64,000 bases of DNA from Sandaracinaceae bacterium (GTDB lineage Bacteria; Myxococcota_A; Polyangia; Polyangiales; Sandaracinaceae), in contig JAVJQK010000089.1 of assembly GCA_040218145.1 (NCBI GenBank), positions 1-64,000 on the forward strand. The letters run 5' to 3'. A model generated the notes under the pieces. It was not told the DNA's origin, made no database searches, and worked only from the letters and a program-made list of their open reading frames with translations. This document shows positions 1 through 7,223 of this stretch, one piece after another. A program made the position numbers and the translations under genes. Position 1 is the stretch's first letter; every line of letters begins with the position of its first letter.

Positions 1-318
1 GCGCGCCTCGCCGGCGGGACAGCGCGCCCAGCGCGCCAGTCGCTCCTCCGAAATGCTTCAGCATTTCGTCGTCGGCCCGGCGCGCTGGACACGCCGTCGC
101 GCTCGGCGATGCATCGCGCGCATCTTCGCCGGACCCTGCTAGTCCCAAATCCAGCGCCTCGTTCGACGATGCGCCTGTATTTGGGGCTAGAAGCGCCGCA
201 GGCGCGTCGTTTTCGGGTGAAGCGAAGGCGGCTTTGCCGCCGCAGCGAGGGGCTTTTGCGAAAAGCCCCTGACTGGAATTGCTAGGCCCGGAGCGAGCGC
301 GAAGCGCTTGATTCGGGG
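1..318. other. Intergenic region with nested inverted repeats; no gene seen
   Basis: No convincing coding sequence. It holds several hairpins: GAAATGC/GCATTTC near 51-68; a perfect 10-bp stem at 248-257/261-270 (AGGGGCTTTT, loop GCG); and two larger inverted repeats bounded by CTAG at 139-190 and 282-322. CTAG is rare elsewhere in this GC-rich sequence. The stem at 248-270 lies about 50 nt beyond the stop of the minus-strand lipoprotein gene and may act as its terminator, although no T tract follows. Confidence 0.6.
248..270 (-). terminator. Perfect 10-bp stem, possible terminator
   Basis: AGGGGCTTTT pairs with AAAAGCCCCT around a 3-nt loop, downstream of the lipoprotein gene that ends at 319. 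No uridine tract follows, so factor-independent termination is only a possibility. Confidence 0.4.
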
Positions 319-759
319 CTAGTCGCGCGCGGCGCAGCCGGGGGGCGCGCCGCCGCTGCACTCGCAGTCGCACGCCGCGAGCTCGTCGCCGTCGGGCACG
401 GCCGTCCGGCCAGCGCCGCGGCACGCGCAGTAGCACGCACCCTCGCGCCATCCGCAGGCGGTCCGCTGCGCGCATCGATCGACGTCTTCGTCGATCTGAC
501 GCAGCCCGACCTCGCAGTTGCCCGAGGCGGGGCGGCAGACGTAGCGGTCTGCGGCGCGCCCCGCCGGCGCCGCGAGGGTGCAGACGAGCGAGCGCCGACA
601 CGCCTCCCGGCTCAGCTCCGCGCACGGCGTGTCTCCCGGATCGTCGTGGACCTCGGCCGACGGGACCGGTGGGTCGCGCGGTGGCGCGCCGCCCACCGTG
701 ATCGACTCGCAGGCCAGGGCGAGCGTGGCGAGGAGCGAGAGGCAGGCCGAGCTTCGCAT
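319..759 (-). CDS. Cys-rich lipoprotein, function unknown
   Basis: A 146-residue protein with a hydrophobic N-terminus ending in a lipobox-like LALAC, so it is probably an outer-envelope lipoprotein with Cys near residue 17. The rest has about 16 cysteines, many in CxC or CxCxC spacing near the C-terminus, suggesting a disulfide-stabilised small domain. A Pro/Asp-rich linker follows the lipid anchor, as in many myxobacterial lipoproteins. The hexamer GACGCT lies 6 nt upstream of the ATG, matching the window's leaderless-start pattern. The stop codon sits inside a CTAG-bounded repeat. I do not recognise the family. Confidence 0.75.
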   Translation of the reverse strand: MRSSACLSLLATLALACESITVGGAPPRDPPVPSAEVHDDPGDTPCAELSREACRRSLVCTLAAPAGRAADRYVCRPASGNCEVGLRQIDEDVDRCAQRTACGWREGACYCACRGAGRTAVPDGDELAACDCECSGGAPPGCAARD

Positions 760-817
760 CGGGGCAGCGTCTCAGCGCGGGGCGCCGCGATCAACGTCGG
801 CCGCGCCGGCGCGGAGA

Positions 818-1309
818 TCAATCGAGCGCAGCCTGGAGCCGCGTATACGTCTGCCCGAGCGCGGCCGCGTCGGGTGTGGAATCGGTGGCGCGCGCCTCGA
901 TGACTCCGCACGCCTGCTCGAAGGTCGTCACCACGATGTGTCGTCTGCCCATCCCGGACACCAACAGCAGGAGGCGCAGCATCGTGCGCACGACGCTCTG
1001 CCAGATCGAGTCACCGAGCGGCACGGTGACGACGAGCGGGACGCGGTCGGAGAGCTCGAGCACGATGGCCTTGGCCACCTCGCGGGTCTCCGCGTCAGGC
1101 GGGGCCGAGGTCGACTCGACGATCTGGAGATAGACCGCATTCGAGGAGGAGTCGTCGAGCAGCTGTCTCAGCTCGCGCTGGAGCCACCGCATCCGCTCTG
1201 CGCGTGCGTCCTCCCGCCACAAGACCATCACCACGTCTCCTCGCCGGGACACCGCCACGCCGTCTCCCACGCGCGTCGTCTCGGGGTGGCTGTCGGTGGT
1301 TCGCGGCAT
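818..1309 (-). CDS. STAS-like domain protein (paralogue of the gene at 55755-56267)
   Basis: A 163-residue cytoplasmic protein. Its order of strands and helices (VAVSRRGDVVMVLWRE, a helix, VYLQIVESTSAPP, a helix, PLVVTVPLG) resembles the SpoIIAA/STAS-like fold used in anti-sigma and partner-switching proteins. The protein at 55755-56267 has the same layout, including a variable P-P-x-E/D-x-R-E segment after the central strand. The ATG start at 1309 is supported by TATCAG exactly 6 nt upstream. Fold assignment is inference; no catalytic motif is visible. Confidence 0.65.
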   Translation of the reverse strand: MPRTTDSHPETTRVGDGVAVSRRGDVVMVLWREDARAERMRWLQRELRQLLDDSSSNAVYLQIVESTSAPPDAETREVAKAIVLELSDRVPLVVTVPLGDSIWQSVVRTMLRLLLLVSGMGRRHIVVTTFEQACGVIEARATDSTPDAAALGQTYTRLQAALD

Positions 1310-1315
1310 GCAGCA

Positions 1316-1321
1316 CTGATA
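1316..1321 (-). promoter_or_regulatory. -10 hexamer TATCAG, predicted leaderless start
   Basis: TATCAG ends 6 nt before the ATG at 1309. No Shine-Dalgarno sequence is present, so transcription probably begins at or next to the start codon. Confidence 0.5.
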
Positions 1322-1390
1322 TCGGCCGAACGCCCCTCGACTCGAGGGGGCTTTGCGAAGCACGCGAGAAGCTGTGAGACTGGCGCCGAG

Positions 1391-2386
1391 ATGCTCGTCG
1401 CAGTGAGACGCGCGGCGGCCGCCCACATCCTCGGCGCGGCCGCGATGGCGACCACGACCCTCGCTTCGCTCCCCGCCGCGGGCGCGCAGACGGTGCTGAC
1501 CTCCACCGTGCGGGACGGGCAGCCGCCGGTCGAGAGCCGGGACGAAGACGGCAGCCCCAGCCGGTCCGTCGGTGTCCCGGACCGGGGCCGTCTGCGGGAC
1601 TCGGTGCAGCTCGAGCCGACGCCGCACCTGTTCATTCGCGAGAGCCGACGCAGCGCCCAGTACGGGACGGCGGAGCTCGTCGGGCTCGTGCAGCGGGCGG
1701 CGGCGCGCGTGTCCATCGCGCACCCGGGGCCTCGGCTCGTGGTCGGCGACCTCTCGCGCGAGCGAGGTGGGCGCGTGCACCCGCACCGCTCGCATCGCAC
1801 CGGCCGGGACGCGGATCTGGGCTTCTATCTCCTCGACGAGGAGGGCGCGCCGGTCGAGGTCGACCGGTTCGTGAACCTGCGGCGCAGCGGCTGCGGGCGG
1901 GTCGGCGAGGCGCGCTACTGCTTCGACCCGGCGCGGAACTGGGACCTGGTCGCGGCCCTGGTCAGTGATCCGACCACGAGCGTGCAGTACATCCTCGTGG
2001 CGCCCGACATCCGACGGCGCCTGATGGAGGAGGGCGAGCGCCGCAGCGTGGACCCCGCGCTCTTCGAGCGCGTCCGCATCGCCACCGAGCCCCACCGCGG
2101 CAGCCGGTCGCACCGGAGCCACTTCCACGTCCGCATCTACTGCCCGGTCGACGACCGGCCCGAGTGCGTGGACGAGCCGCCCTACCACGCGTGGTACGAG
2201 GGCGAGCCGGCGCCGGCGACGCCGGGGATTCGACGCATGCGCGCCCGTCAGCGCCGCGCCTATCGGCGACAAGCGGCCCGACAGCGGGCGCGCGCGCAGC
2301 GACGGGCGCAGCGACGGGCGCGACAGCGCCGGGCGCAGAGAGCACGCCGGCGGGCGCGTCGAGCGCGTCAGCGCGCGCGAGAGTGA
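1391..2386 (+). CDS. MepA-like penicillin-insensitive murein endopeptidase with Arg-rich tail
   Basis: A 331-residue exported protein with a signal peptide of about 33 residues. It carries the zinc-ligand pattern of the LAS/M74 metallopeptidases: His135-x6-Asp142 in the S-H-R-T-G-R-D-A-D segment, and a later His-x-His (residues 244-246). These enzymes cleave peptide cross-links of peptidoglycan in the periplasm. The last ~50 residues (about 279-331) are almost entirely Arg, Ala and Gln, which is not part of the family and gives a very basic tail that might bind teichoic-like polymers, DNA or the anionic wall. The start at 1391 is chosen because the signal peptide follows directly; the long open frame upstream is antisense to the STAS-like gene. 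Confidence 0.8.
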   Translation: MLVAVRRAAAAHILGAAAMATTTLASLPAAGAQTVLTSTVRDGQPPVESRDEDGSPSRSVGVPDRGRLRDSVQLEPTPHLFIRESRRSAQYGTAELVGLVQRAAARVSIAHPGPRLVVGDLSRERGGRVHPHRSHRTGRDADLGFYLLDEEGAPVEVDRFVNLRRSGCGRVGEARYCFDPARNWDLVAALVSDPTTSVQYILVAPDIRRRLMEEGERRSVDPALFERVRIATEPHRGSRSHRSHFHVRIYCPVDDRPECVDEPPYHAWYEGEPAPATPGIRRMRARQRRAYRRQAARQRARAQRRAQRRARQRRAQRARRRARRARQRARE

Positions 2387-2527
2387 GCTTCAGCCGAGGT
2401 CGGGAAAGAGCATCAGTGCCTCCTCGACCGACCCGTGCGCGCCCCCAGCCGAAAGCGATCAACGGCGGCGCGCGCGACGTGAGCGGACTCACTTCGTCAT
2501 CCCGCGGCGTAACGCGGGCCGCGGCTC

Positions 2528-2533
2528 TACATA
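2528..2533 (+). promoter_or_regulatory. -10 hexamer TACATA upstream of msrA
   Basis: TACATA ends 6 nt before GTG 2540 (9 nt before ATG 2543), consistent with a leaderless mRNA. Confidence 0.45.
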
Positions 2534-2539
2534 GGCGAG

Positions 2540-3181
2540 GTGATGCAACGCTCTCTCCTCTCGCTCCTCGTCGTCCTGCTCACCGCTTGCTCGAGCGCGT
2601 CCACGTCGGCGCAGTCGAACGGGCACACGCCGCGCGCCCCGGCCCTGTCCGAAGGGCAGGCAGAGGCCGTCTTCGCCGGCGGCTGCTTCTGGTGCATGGA
2701 GCACCCGTTCGAGCGCCTCGACGGAGTCGCGAGCGTCACCTCGGGCTACATCGGCGGGCGCGTCGAGGGACCGAGCTACGAGCAGGTCTCTCGCGGCGGC
2801 ACGGGGCACGCCGAGGCGGTCCGCGTGGTCTATGACCCGGACGTCGTCTCGTACGACCGCCTCCTCGAGGTCTTCTGGCACAACGTCGACCCGACCCAGC
2901 GCGACGGCCAGTTCTGCGATCACGGCGACCAGTACCGCACGGCGATCTTCCCCGTGGACGACGCCCAGCGGCGCGCCGCCGAGGCCTCGCTGGCGCGGAT
3001 CCGGCGGCAGCTCGACCGGCCCATCGCCACGCGCATCGAGCCCAGCGCCCCCTTCTGGGTGGCCGAGGACTACCACCAGGACTTCTATCGGACGCACCCC
3101 GTGCGTTACCGCACTTATCGAAGTGGATGCGGAAGAGACCGTCGATTGCAGGAGATCTGGGGCGACGCGGCCGGGCACTGA
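2540..3181 (+). CDS. msrA: Peptide-methionine (S)-S-oxide reductase MsrA, exported lipoprotein form
   Basis: A 213-residue protein. The GGCFWC motif places the catalytic cysteine at about residue 49, and the C-terminal YRSGCGRD-RL-EIWG segment is typical of the family. MsrA reduces oxidised methionine in proteins with thioredoxin-type reductants. The N-terminus is hydrophobic with LTAC as a lipobox, so this copy is predicted to act in the cell envelope rather than the cytoplasm. Translation may start at GTG 2540 or ATG 2543. A paired MsrB is not nearby. Confidence 0.93.
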   Translation: MMQRSLLSLLVVLLTACSSASTSAQSNGHTPRAPALSEGQAEAVFAGGCFWCMEHPFERLDGVASVTSGYIGGRVEGPSYEQVSRGGTGHAEAVRVVYDPDVVSYDRLLEVFWHNVDPTQRDGQFCDHGDQYRTAIFPVDDAQRRAAEASLARIRRQLDRPIATRIEPSAPFWVAEDYHQDFYRTHPVRYRTYRSGCGRDRRLQEIWGDAAGH

Positions 3182-3235
3182 GTCCGGGTGAGAAATTCTC
3201 GTACGCCTCGACGTGTCAGCTCGGATCCTTGCCGC

Positions 3236-3241
3236 TATGTT
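3236..3241 (+). promoter_or_regulatory. -10 hexamer TATGTT
   Basis: TATGTT ends 7 nt before ATG 3249. A -35-like GTGTCA (4 of 6 consensus bases) lies 17 nt upstream of it. This supports 3249 over the in-frame starts at 3213 and 3237. Confidence 0.5.
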
Positions 3242-3248
3242 GTCGCCC

Positions 3249-4307
3249 ATGCTGCGCCACCGATGGCTCTTGGTGGCGGCTCTGAGTGGAGTCGCCTTCG
3301 GATGTGACGACGGCCGCGCTGGCCCCGACATGGGGGACGGTGGAGTCGCACCGACCTGCGAGGCGACGACGCCCGTCGAGTGCGCGGCGGACATGATCAA
3401 CGCGGTGCCCGTCCGGATGACCGCGACCACGGTGGGCGCGCGCGACAGCTTCGGGCAGACCTGCGCGGCCGGCCCTGGGGGCCGCGACGTCACGTTCATG
3501 TTCACCGCCCCCGAGGCGGGCTTCTACGAGATCGACACCCTCGGGTCCGACTTCGACACCGTGCTCTCCGTCCGGACGGATTGCACCGGGGCGACGGTCG
3601 TCGAGTGCAACGACGACATCCAGCGCGGCATGGAGACCCGCTCGAAGGTGAGCGTGGAGCTCGCGGCCTGCGAGACGGTGCTCATCATCGTCGACGGCTA
3701 CAACGCCGACGAGATGGGCAACGTGGTCCTCAACATCGGGACGCAGGAGCAGATCTGCGACGACGGGATCGACAACGACGAAGACGGCATGGCCGACTGC
3801 GACGACCCCGACTGCTTCAGCATCGACTGCAGCGGTGACGACTGGCCGGCGCCCTGGCAGGACTTCGAGTGGGAGGTCGTGGAGCTGACCAACCAGGAGC
3901 GCGCGATGGGCGCGAACTGCGGCGGTGAGGACTTCCCCCCCGCCGGCCCGCTCGAGATGGACGCGCTCATCCGCGACGCCGCGCGGGCTCACAGCTCCGA
4001 CATGGGGGAGCTCGGGTACTTCCAGCACGACAGCCTCGACGGCGCGCCCTGCGACGGCGCCGCGAACCCCTGCGACTTCGCCGACCGCATGCGGTACGCC
4101 GGCTTCATGGGCGACCAGCCCTGGGGCGAGAACATCGCCGCCGGTCAGACGACCCCGGCCGACGTCGTGCGGGCGTGGATGGAGAGTCCCGGCCACTGCC
4201 GGAACATCATGAACCCCTCGTACCAGACGATCGGCGTGGGCTACGCGCTCGTCGAGGGCTCGCCGCTGGGTCACTACTGGACCCAGGACTTCGCGGCCAG
4301 TCACTGA
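3249..4307 (+). CDS. CAP (SCP/PR-1) domain lipoprotein
   Basis: A 352-residue protein. After the lipobox (VAFGC) and an acidic linker comes a beta-rich domain of about 110 residues, then an acidic D-x-D-N-D-E-D-G stretch resembling a calcium-binding loop. The C-terminal CAP domain runs from about residue 215 to the end, with family motifs L-T-N-Q-E-R, H-S-S-D-M, F-Q-H-D-S, GENIA and W-M-x-S-P-G-H-C-R-N-I-M. CAP proteins are secreted and often bind sterols or lipids; here the role is unknown. In-frame starts at 3213 and 3237 are possible, but the promoter-like hexamer favours 3249. Confidence 0.85.
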   Translation: MLRHRWLLVAALSGVAFGCDDGRAGPDMGDGGVAPTCEATTPVECAADMINAVPVRMTATTVGARDSFGQTCAAGPGGRDVTFMFTAPEAGFYEIDTLGSDFDTVLSVRTDCTGATVVECNDDIQRGMETRSKVSVELAACETVLIIVDGYNADEMGNVVLNIGTQEQICDDGIDNDEDGMADCDDPDCFSIDCSGDDWPAPWQDFEWEVVELTNQERAMGANCGGEDFPPAGPLEMDALIRDAARAHSSDMGELGYFQHDSLDGAPCDGAANPCDFADRMRYAGFMGDQPWGENIAAGQTTPADVVRAWMESPGHCRNIMNPSYQTIGVGYALVEGSPLGHYWTQDFAASH

Positions 4308-4623
4308 TTTTTTGGGCGGGGCTTTTCAAGCCCCTCCCCCCCGTTGCGCCGTCGCAACGATGTTCGCTTCGGGCGCTGCGCGCCCTACGCGAACATCGCT
4401 GCGCCGGCTCCACGGGCCCCCCCCAACCCAAGTCGGGCGACTTCGTCGCCCGTGTCCCGCGCTCCGCGCGTGAGCCACGCGGCTCGCGCTTTCGTTTCAC
4501 GAAAGCTGGCCGCCCGCTGCCGCGGAGGACCTGCGCAGGTGGGCGACATCGCTTCGCTCGTCGCGGGGCGACGTCGCTTCGCTCGTCGCGGGGCGACGTC
4601 GCTTCGCTCGTCGCGGGTGCTCG
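4308..4623. repeat. Intergenic repeat element plus three 25-bp tandem repeats
   Basis: Directly after the CAP gene come TTTTTT and the stem GGGGCTT/AAGCCCC (4318-4334). Read on the minus strand, the stretch to about 4520 resembles the repeat pair at 22963-23167: GGCCAGCTTTCG, a short loop, CGAAAGCGCGAGCCGC, a G run, then a G/C hairpin followed by an A run. At 4541-4615 there are three tandem 25-bp units (GGGCGACrTCGCTTCGCTCG plus TCGCG) whose core also builds the array at 29141-29740. No coding sequence is apparent. Confidence 0.7.
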
Positions 4624-4905
4624 ATGGGCTTCGAGGCAGCGAGGCGCGGGGAGAGAACGCCGCCGAAGGCAACGGAGGTGGACACGGTGGATCGCGTGCG
4701 GGGACACATGCAGCGGCTCACGCCGCAGCGCCGGGTGGCCTTGCTGCTCTGCGTCGTGGAGGGGCTGTCGCCGACCGAGGCGGCGCGCGAGGTCGGCTGC
4801 AGCGCGCTCGCGATGCGCGGCCGCCTTCATCAGGCGCGAGCGCAGCTGCGCGCGTGGCTCGAGGAGGACGAGGCGCTCCGCGCGAGGCTGGAGGGCGGCG
4901 CATGA
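4624..4905 (+). CDS. Sigma-70 region 4 only: truncated ECF sigma factor (possible pseudogene)
   Basis: A 93-residue frame whose last ~65 residues match region 4 of ECF sigma factors: L-T-P-Q-R-R, then VVEGLSPTEAAREVGCS and RLHQARAQLR, the helix-turn-helix that reads the -35 element. Region 2 (core binding and -10 melting) is absent. The frame upstream is repeat sequence and meets a stop at 4471-4473. The gene overlaps the next one by ATGA, as a sigma/anti-sigma pair would. Either the 5' end was lost when repeat DNA replaced it, or a free region-4 protein is made. Internal GTG starts near 4678 are also possible. Confidence 0.6.
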   Translation: MGFEAARRGERTPPKATEVDTVDRVRGHMQRLTPQRRVALLLCVVEGLSPTEAAREVGCSALAMRGRLHQARAQLRAWLEEDEALRARLEGGA

Positions 4906-6128
4906 CCGACGATCTCCTCGAACGGGCCGCGAGCGCGCTGCGCGAGGCCGATGGCGGCGGGGCGAACGACGACGCGCTGATCGACCGCGCGCTCCTCGCG
5001 GGCCGGGCGCGTCACGCGCGACGGACGCGAACGCGGCGCGCGTGGATCGCGACCGCCCTCACGCTCGCCGCGGCGGCCGCGATCGCGCTCGCGGTGAATC
5101 GCCCGGAGCCACGCGTCGCGGCGCCCGCCGCGCCCCTGCCGGAGCTCGACCGGGTCGAAGACGTGACCGCGACGGAGCGGCCGGAGCCGCTGGTGCGGGG
5201 AGACGACCGGCTCACGCCGTCGACGGACGCGCGCTTCCGGCTCGACTTCGACGACGCCGCGCACCGGCTCGTGACGCTGCGTCACGGCGCCATGCTGTTC
5301 GACCTGGCGCCGCTGCCCGAAGGCCACGTCTTCGCGGTGCGCACCCCCCACCTCGAGGCGCGCGTGACGGGCACGGTCTTCCTGGTCGAGGTCCAGGAGT
5401 CGGGGACCGCGGTGGAGGTGTTCGAGGGGAGCGTGCTGGTGCTCGACGAGGGCCGCGCTCGGCTGCTCCGCGCGGGTCAGCGTGTGGGCGATGTGCAGGC
5501 GGCGGCGCTGAGGGTCGAGGGCGAGGCGGCGGCGCGAGCGCGAGGGCGGCCGGCGCCGATCGCCGCCACGAACGAAGGAGGACGAGCCTCGTCCCCTGCG
5601 CCGCGACGTCGACGACGCGCGAACGCCCCGCCGCGAGCCGCGCCCCCGACGCCCGAAGCGGCGCGGGCCCTGATCGTCGAAGGCGAGGCGGAGGAGGCGC
5701 TCGCGCTGGCCCGCTCCGTCCCGCCGTCGCCGACCTGGCGCTACGTGGAGGCGGACGCGCTCAGGGCGCTCGGACGGGGCGCGGCGGCGGCGAGCGCGTA
5801 CGACGACGCGGCCGGCGGCCTCGAAGGCCCGGCGCGGCGCGAGGCGGCCGTGCTGGCCGCGCAACTCCACATGCGCGATGGCGCCCCGGAGCGCGCGCTC
5901 GCCTCGCTCGAGCGGGGACGCGTGACGGAGGTGGAGTCGCCGCTCCGCGAGCGCGGGCTCGTGCTGAAGGCCGAGGCGCTCGCCCGGCTCGAGCGCCACG
6001 ACGCGCTCGCTCGGGTCGCGAGGGCCTACCTGCGCCTCTACCCGACGGGACACCGGGCCGCGTGGATGGGGCGCTTCGTGGACGTAGCCGCTCCATCGCC
6101 CGGCGCTCAGGACGCGCGGCGGCGATAG
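4902..6128 (+). CDS. FecR-domain membrane protein with TPR-like C-terminus
   Basis: A 408-residue protein. A cytoplasmic N-terminus of about 45 residues is followed by one membrane helix (A-W-I-A-T-A-L-T-L-A and on) and a FecR-like periplasmic domain at about 100-210 (LRHGAMLFDLAPLPEGHVF, TPHLEARVTGTVFLVEV, VEVFEGSVLVLDEG). FecR proteins transmit envelope signals to ECF sigma factors. A Pro/Arg-rich linker leads to helical repeats at about 250-390 resembling tetratricopeptide repeats. Translation is coupled by ATGA to the sigma remnant upstream, so its expected partner appears damaged or unusual. Confidence 0.8.
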   Translation: MTDDLLERAASALREADGGGANDDALIDRALLAGRARHARRTRTRRAWIATALTLAAAAAIALAVNRPEPRVAAPAAPLPELDRVEDVTATERPEPLVRGDDRLTPSTDARFRLDFDDAAHRLVTLRHGAMLFDLAPLPEGHVFAVRTPHLEARVTGTVFLVEVQESGTAVEVFEGSVLVLDEGRARLLRAGQRVGDVQAAALRVEGEAAARARGRPAPIAATNEGGRASSPAPRRRRRANAPPRAAPPTPEAARALIVEGEAEEALALARSVPPSPTWRYVEADALRALGRGAAAASAYDDAAGGLEGPARREAAVLAAQLHMRDGAPERALASLERGRVTEVESPLRERGLVLKAEALARLERHDALARVARAYLRLYPTGHRAAWMGRFVDVAAPSPGAQDARRR

Positions 6129-7114
6129 TGACTCGGGGGATGGCCGGTCCAGCGCTTGAACGCGCGGCTGAACGCGTTGGCGTCGGAGAAGCCGAGGAGG
6201 AACGCGACCTCACCCACGCTGAGGCCGCGGTCCCGCAGGTGGCTCAGGGCGAGCTGCTCGCGCAGGTGATCGAGGAGCTGGCTGAAGGTGGTGTCCTCCT
6301 CGGCCAGGCGCCGCGACAGGGTGCGCACGCTCATGTGGAGCTTGCCCGCGATGATCTCCGCCGTCGGCGTGCCGCCGGTCAGCTCCTCGGCGATGCGCTC
6401 TGAGACCCGGCGCGCGAACGAGTCGCTCGCCTCGCCGAGCAGGGTCTGCGCGTGCTGCTCGAGGATCGGGAGCAAGCCCGGATCCGACTGGGGGATCGGC
6501 GCGTCGAGGCGATCGGCGCGGAACACGAGGCGGTTCTCCGCCGCGCCGAAGTGGAGCGGACACTGGAACGTCTGCACCCACGGGCCCGGATCGGACGGCT
6601 CCGCGTGCACGAAGGCGACCTCGAGCGCGCGACCCGGGACGCCGGTCAGGAACATGGCCCCCGCGAGCGCGGCCGCGAAGCCGTAGTCGACCAGGACGCC
6701 GGCCGGCTCCCGCCCGCTCGACAGGGAGACGTGCAGGATCGCGCGCTCGCCTTCCACGCTGAGGCGGTCGGCGCCCGCGTCGTGCAAGACCCGCTGGAAG
6801 CGCAGGCCCGCCTCCATCGCCTCGCCGAGGGTGGGGTGGTTGCGCATCACGTACTCGACGACGCCGAGCTGCCCCGGGCTCGGGGCGAGGCCCGCGCGGA
6901 GGCCGAAGGCGTCCTCTCCGACGTGCTCGGCGCACGCCACCCAGAGGGCGTCGAGCACCTCCTCGGGCATGCGGAAGTCGGGGTCGCCGACCTCCTCCGC
7001 CCGCAGGGAGACGCGGTCGAGCGCGGGTCCGGGGTCGCGTCCCGTGGCGCGCACCCGCGCGAGCGCGGGCCACGCGAGGCGCGCCGAGGCCATGCAGCCG
7101 GTGGTGCTCCGCAT
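6107..7114 (-). CDS. AraC-family transcriptional regulator (arabinose-binding-domain-like N-terminus)
   Basis: A 335-residue protein. Residues about 20-210 match the AraC-type ligand-binding domain found in OruR/ArgR-type regulators (LGVVEYVMRNHPTLGEAMEA, then the L-x-F-Q-x-V segment). The C-terminal AraC helix-turn-helix pair is clear: MSVRTLSRRLAEEDTTFSQL and GFSDANAFSRAFKRWTGHPP. ATG 7114 is chosen because TATCCT lies 7 nt upstream; an alternative ATG is at 7093. It is divergent from the esterase gene at 7224 and may regulate it. The 3' end overlaps the FecR gene by 22 bp. Confidence 0.88.
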   Translation of the reverse strand: MRSTTGCMASARLAWPALARVRATGRDPGPALDRVSLRAEEVGDPDFRMPEEVLDALWVACAEHVGEDAFGLRAGLAPSPGQLGVVEYVMRNHPTLGEAMEAGLRFQRVLHDAGADRLSVEGERAILHVSLSSGREPAGVLVDYGFAAALAGAMFLTGVPGRALEVAFVHAEPSDPGPWVQTFQCPLHFGAAENRLVFRADRLDAPIPQSDPGLLPILEQHAQTLLGEASDSFARRVSERIAEELTGGTPTAEIIAGKLHMSVRTLSRRLAEEDTTFSQLLDHLREQLALSHLRDRGLSVGEVAFLLGFSDANAFSRAFKRWTGHPPSHYRRRAS

Positions 7115-7121
7115 CGGGGCG

Positions 7122-7127
7122 AGGATA
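7122..7127 (-). promoter_or_regulatory. -10 hexamer TATCCT for the AraC-type gene
   Basis: TATCCT ends 7 nt before ATG 7114; no Shine-Dalgarno sequence is visible. Confidence 0.5.
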
Positions 7128-7223
7128 CCAAGCCCGACCTGGCCGGTTCGGACAGGCTTTTTGGCGAGGTCGGCAAGGCAGCCCGATCGCGCCTCGCCTA
7201 GTGTCCCGGCCCGGAGGGATGTC

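Noticed and set aside
578-1390. Long plus-strand frame upstream of the MepA-like gene
   Set aside because: It is antisense to the lipoprotein and STAS-like genes and is Arg/Ser-rich, lacking any domain; the real start is at the signal peptide (1391).
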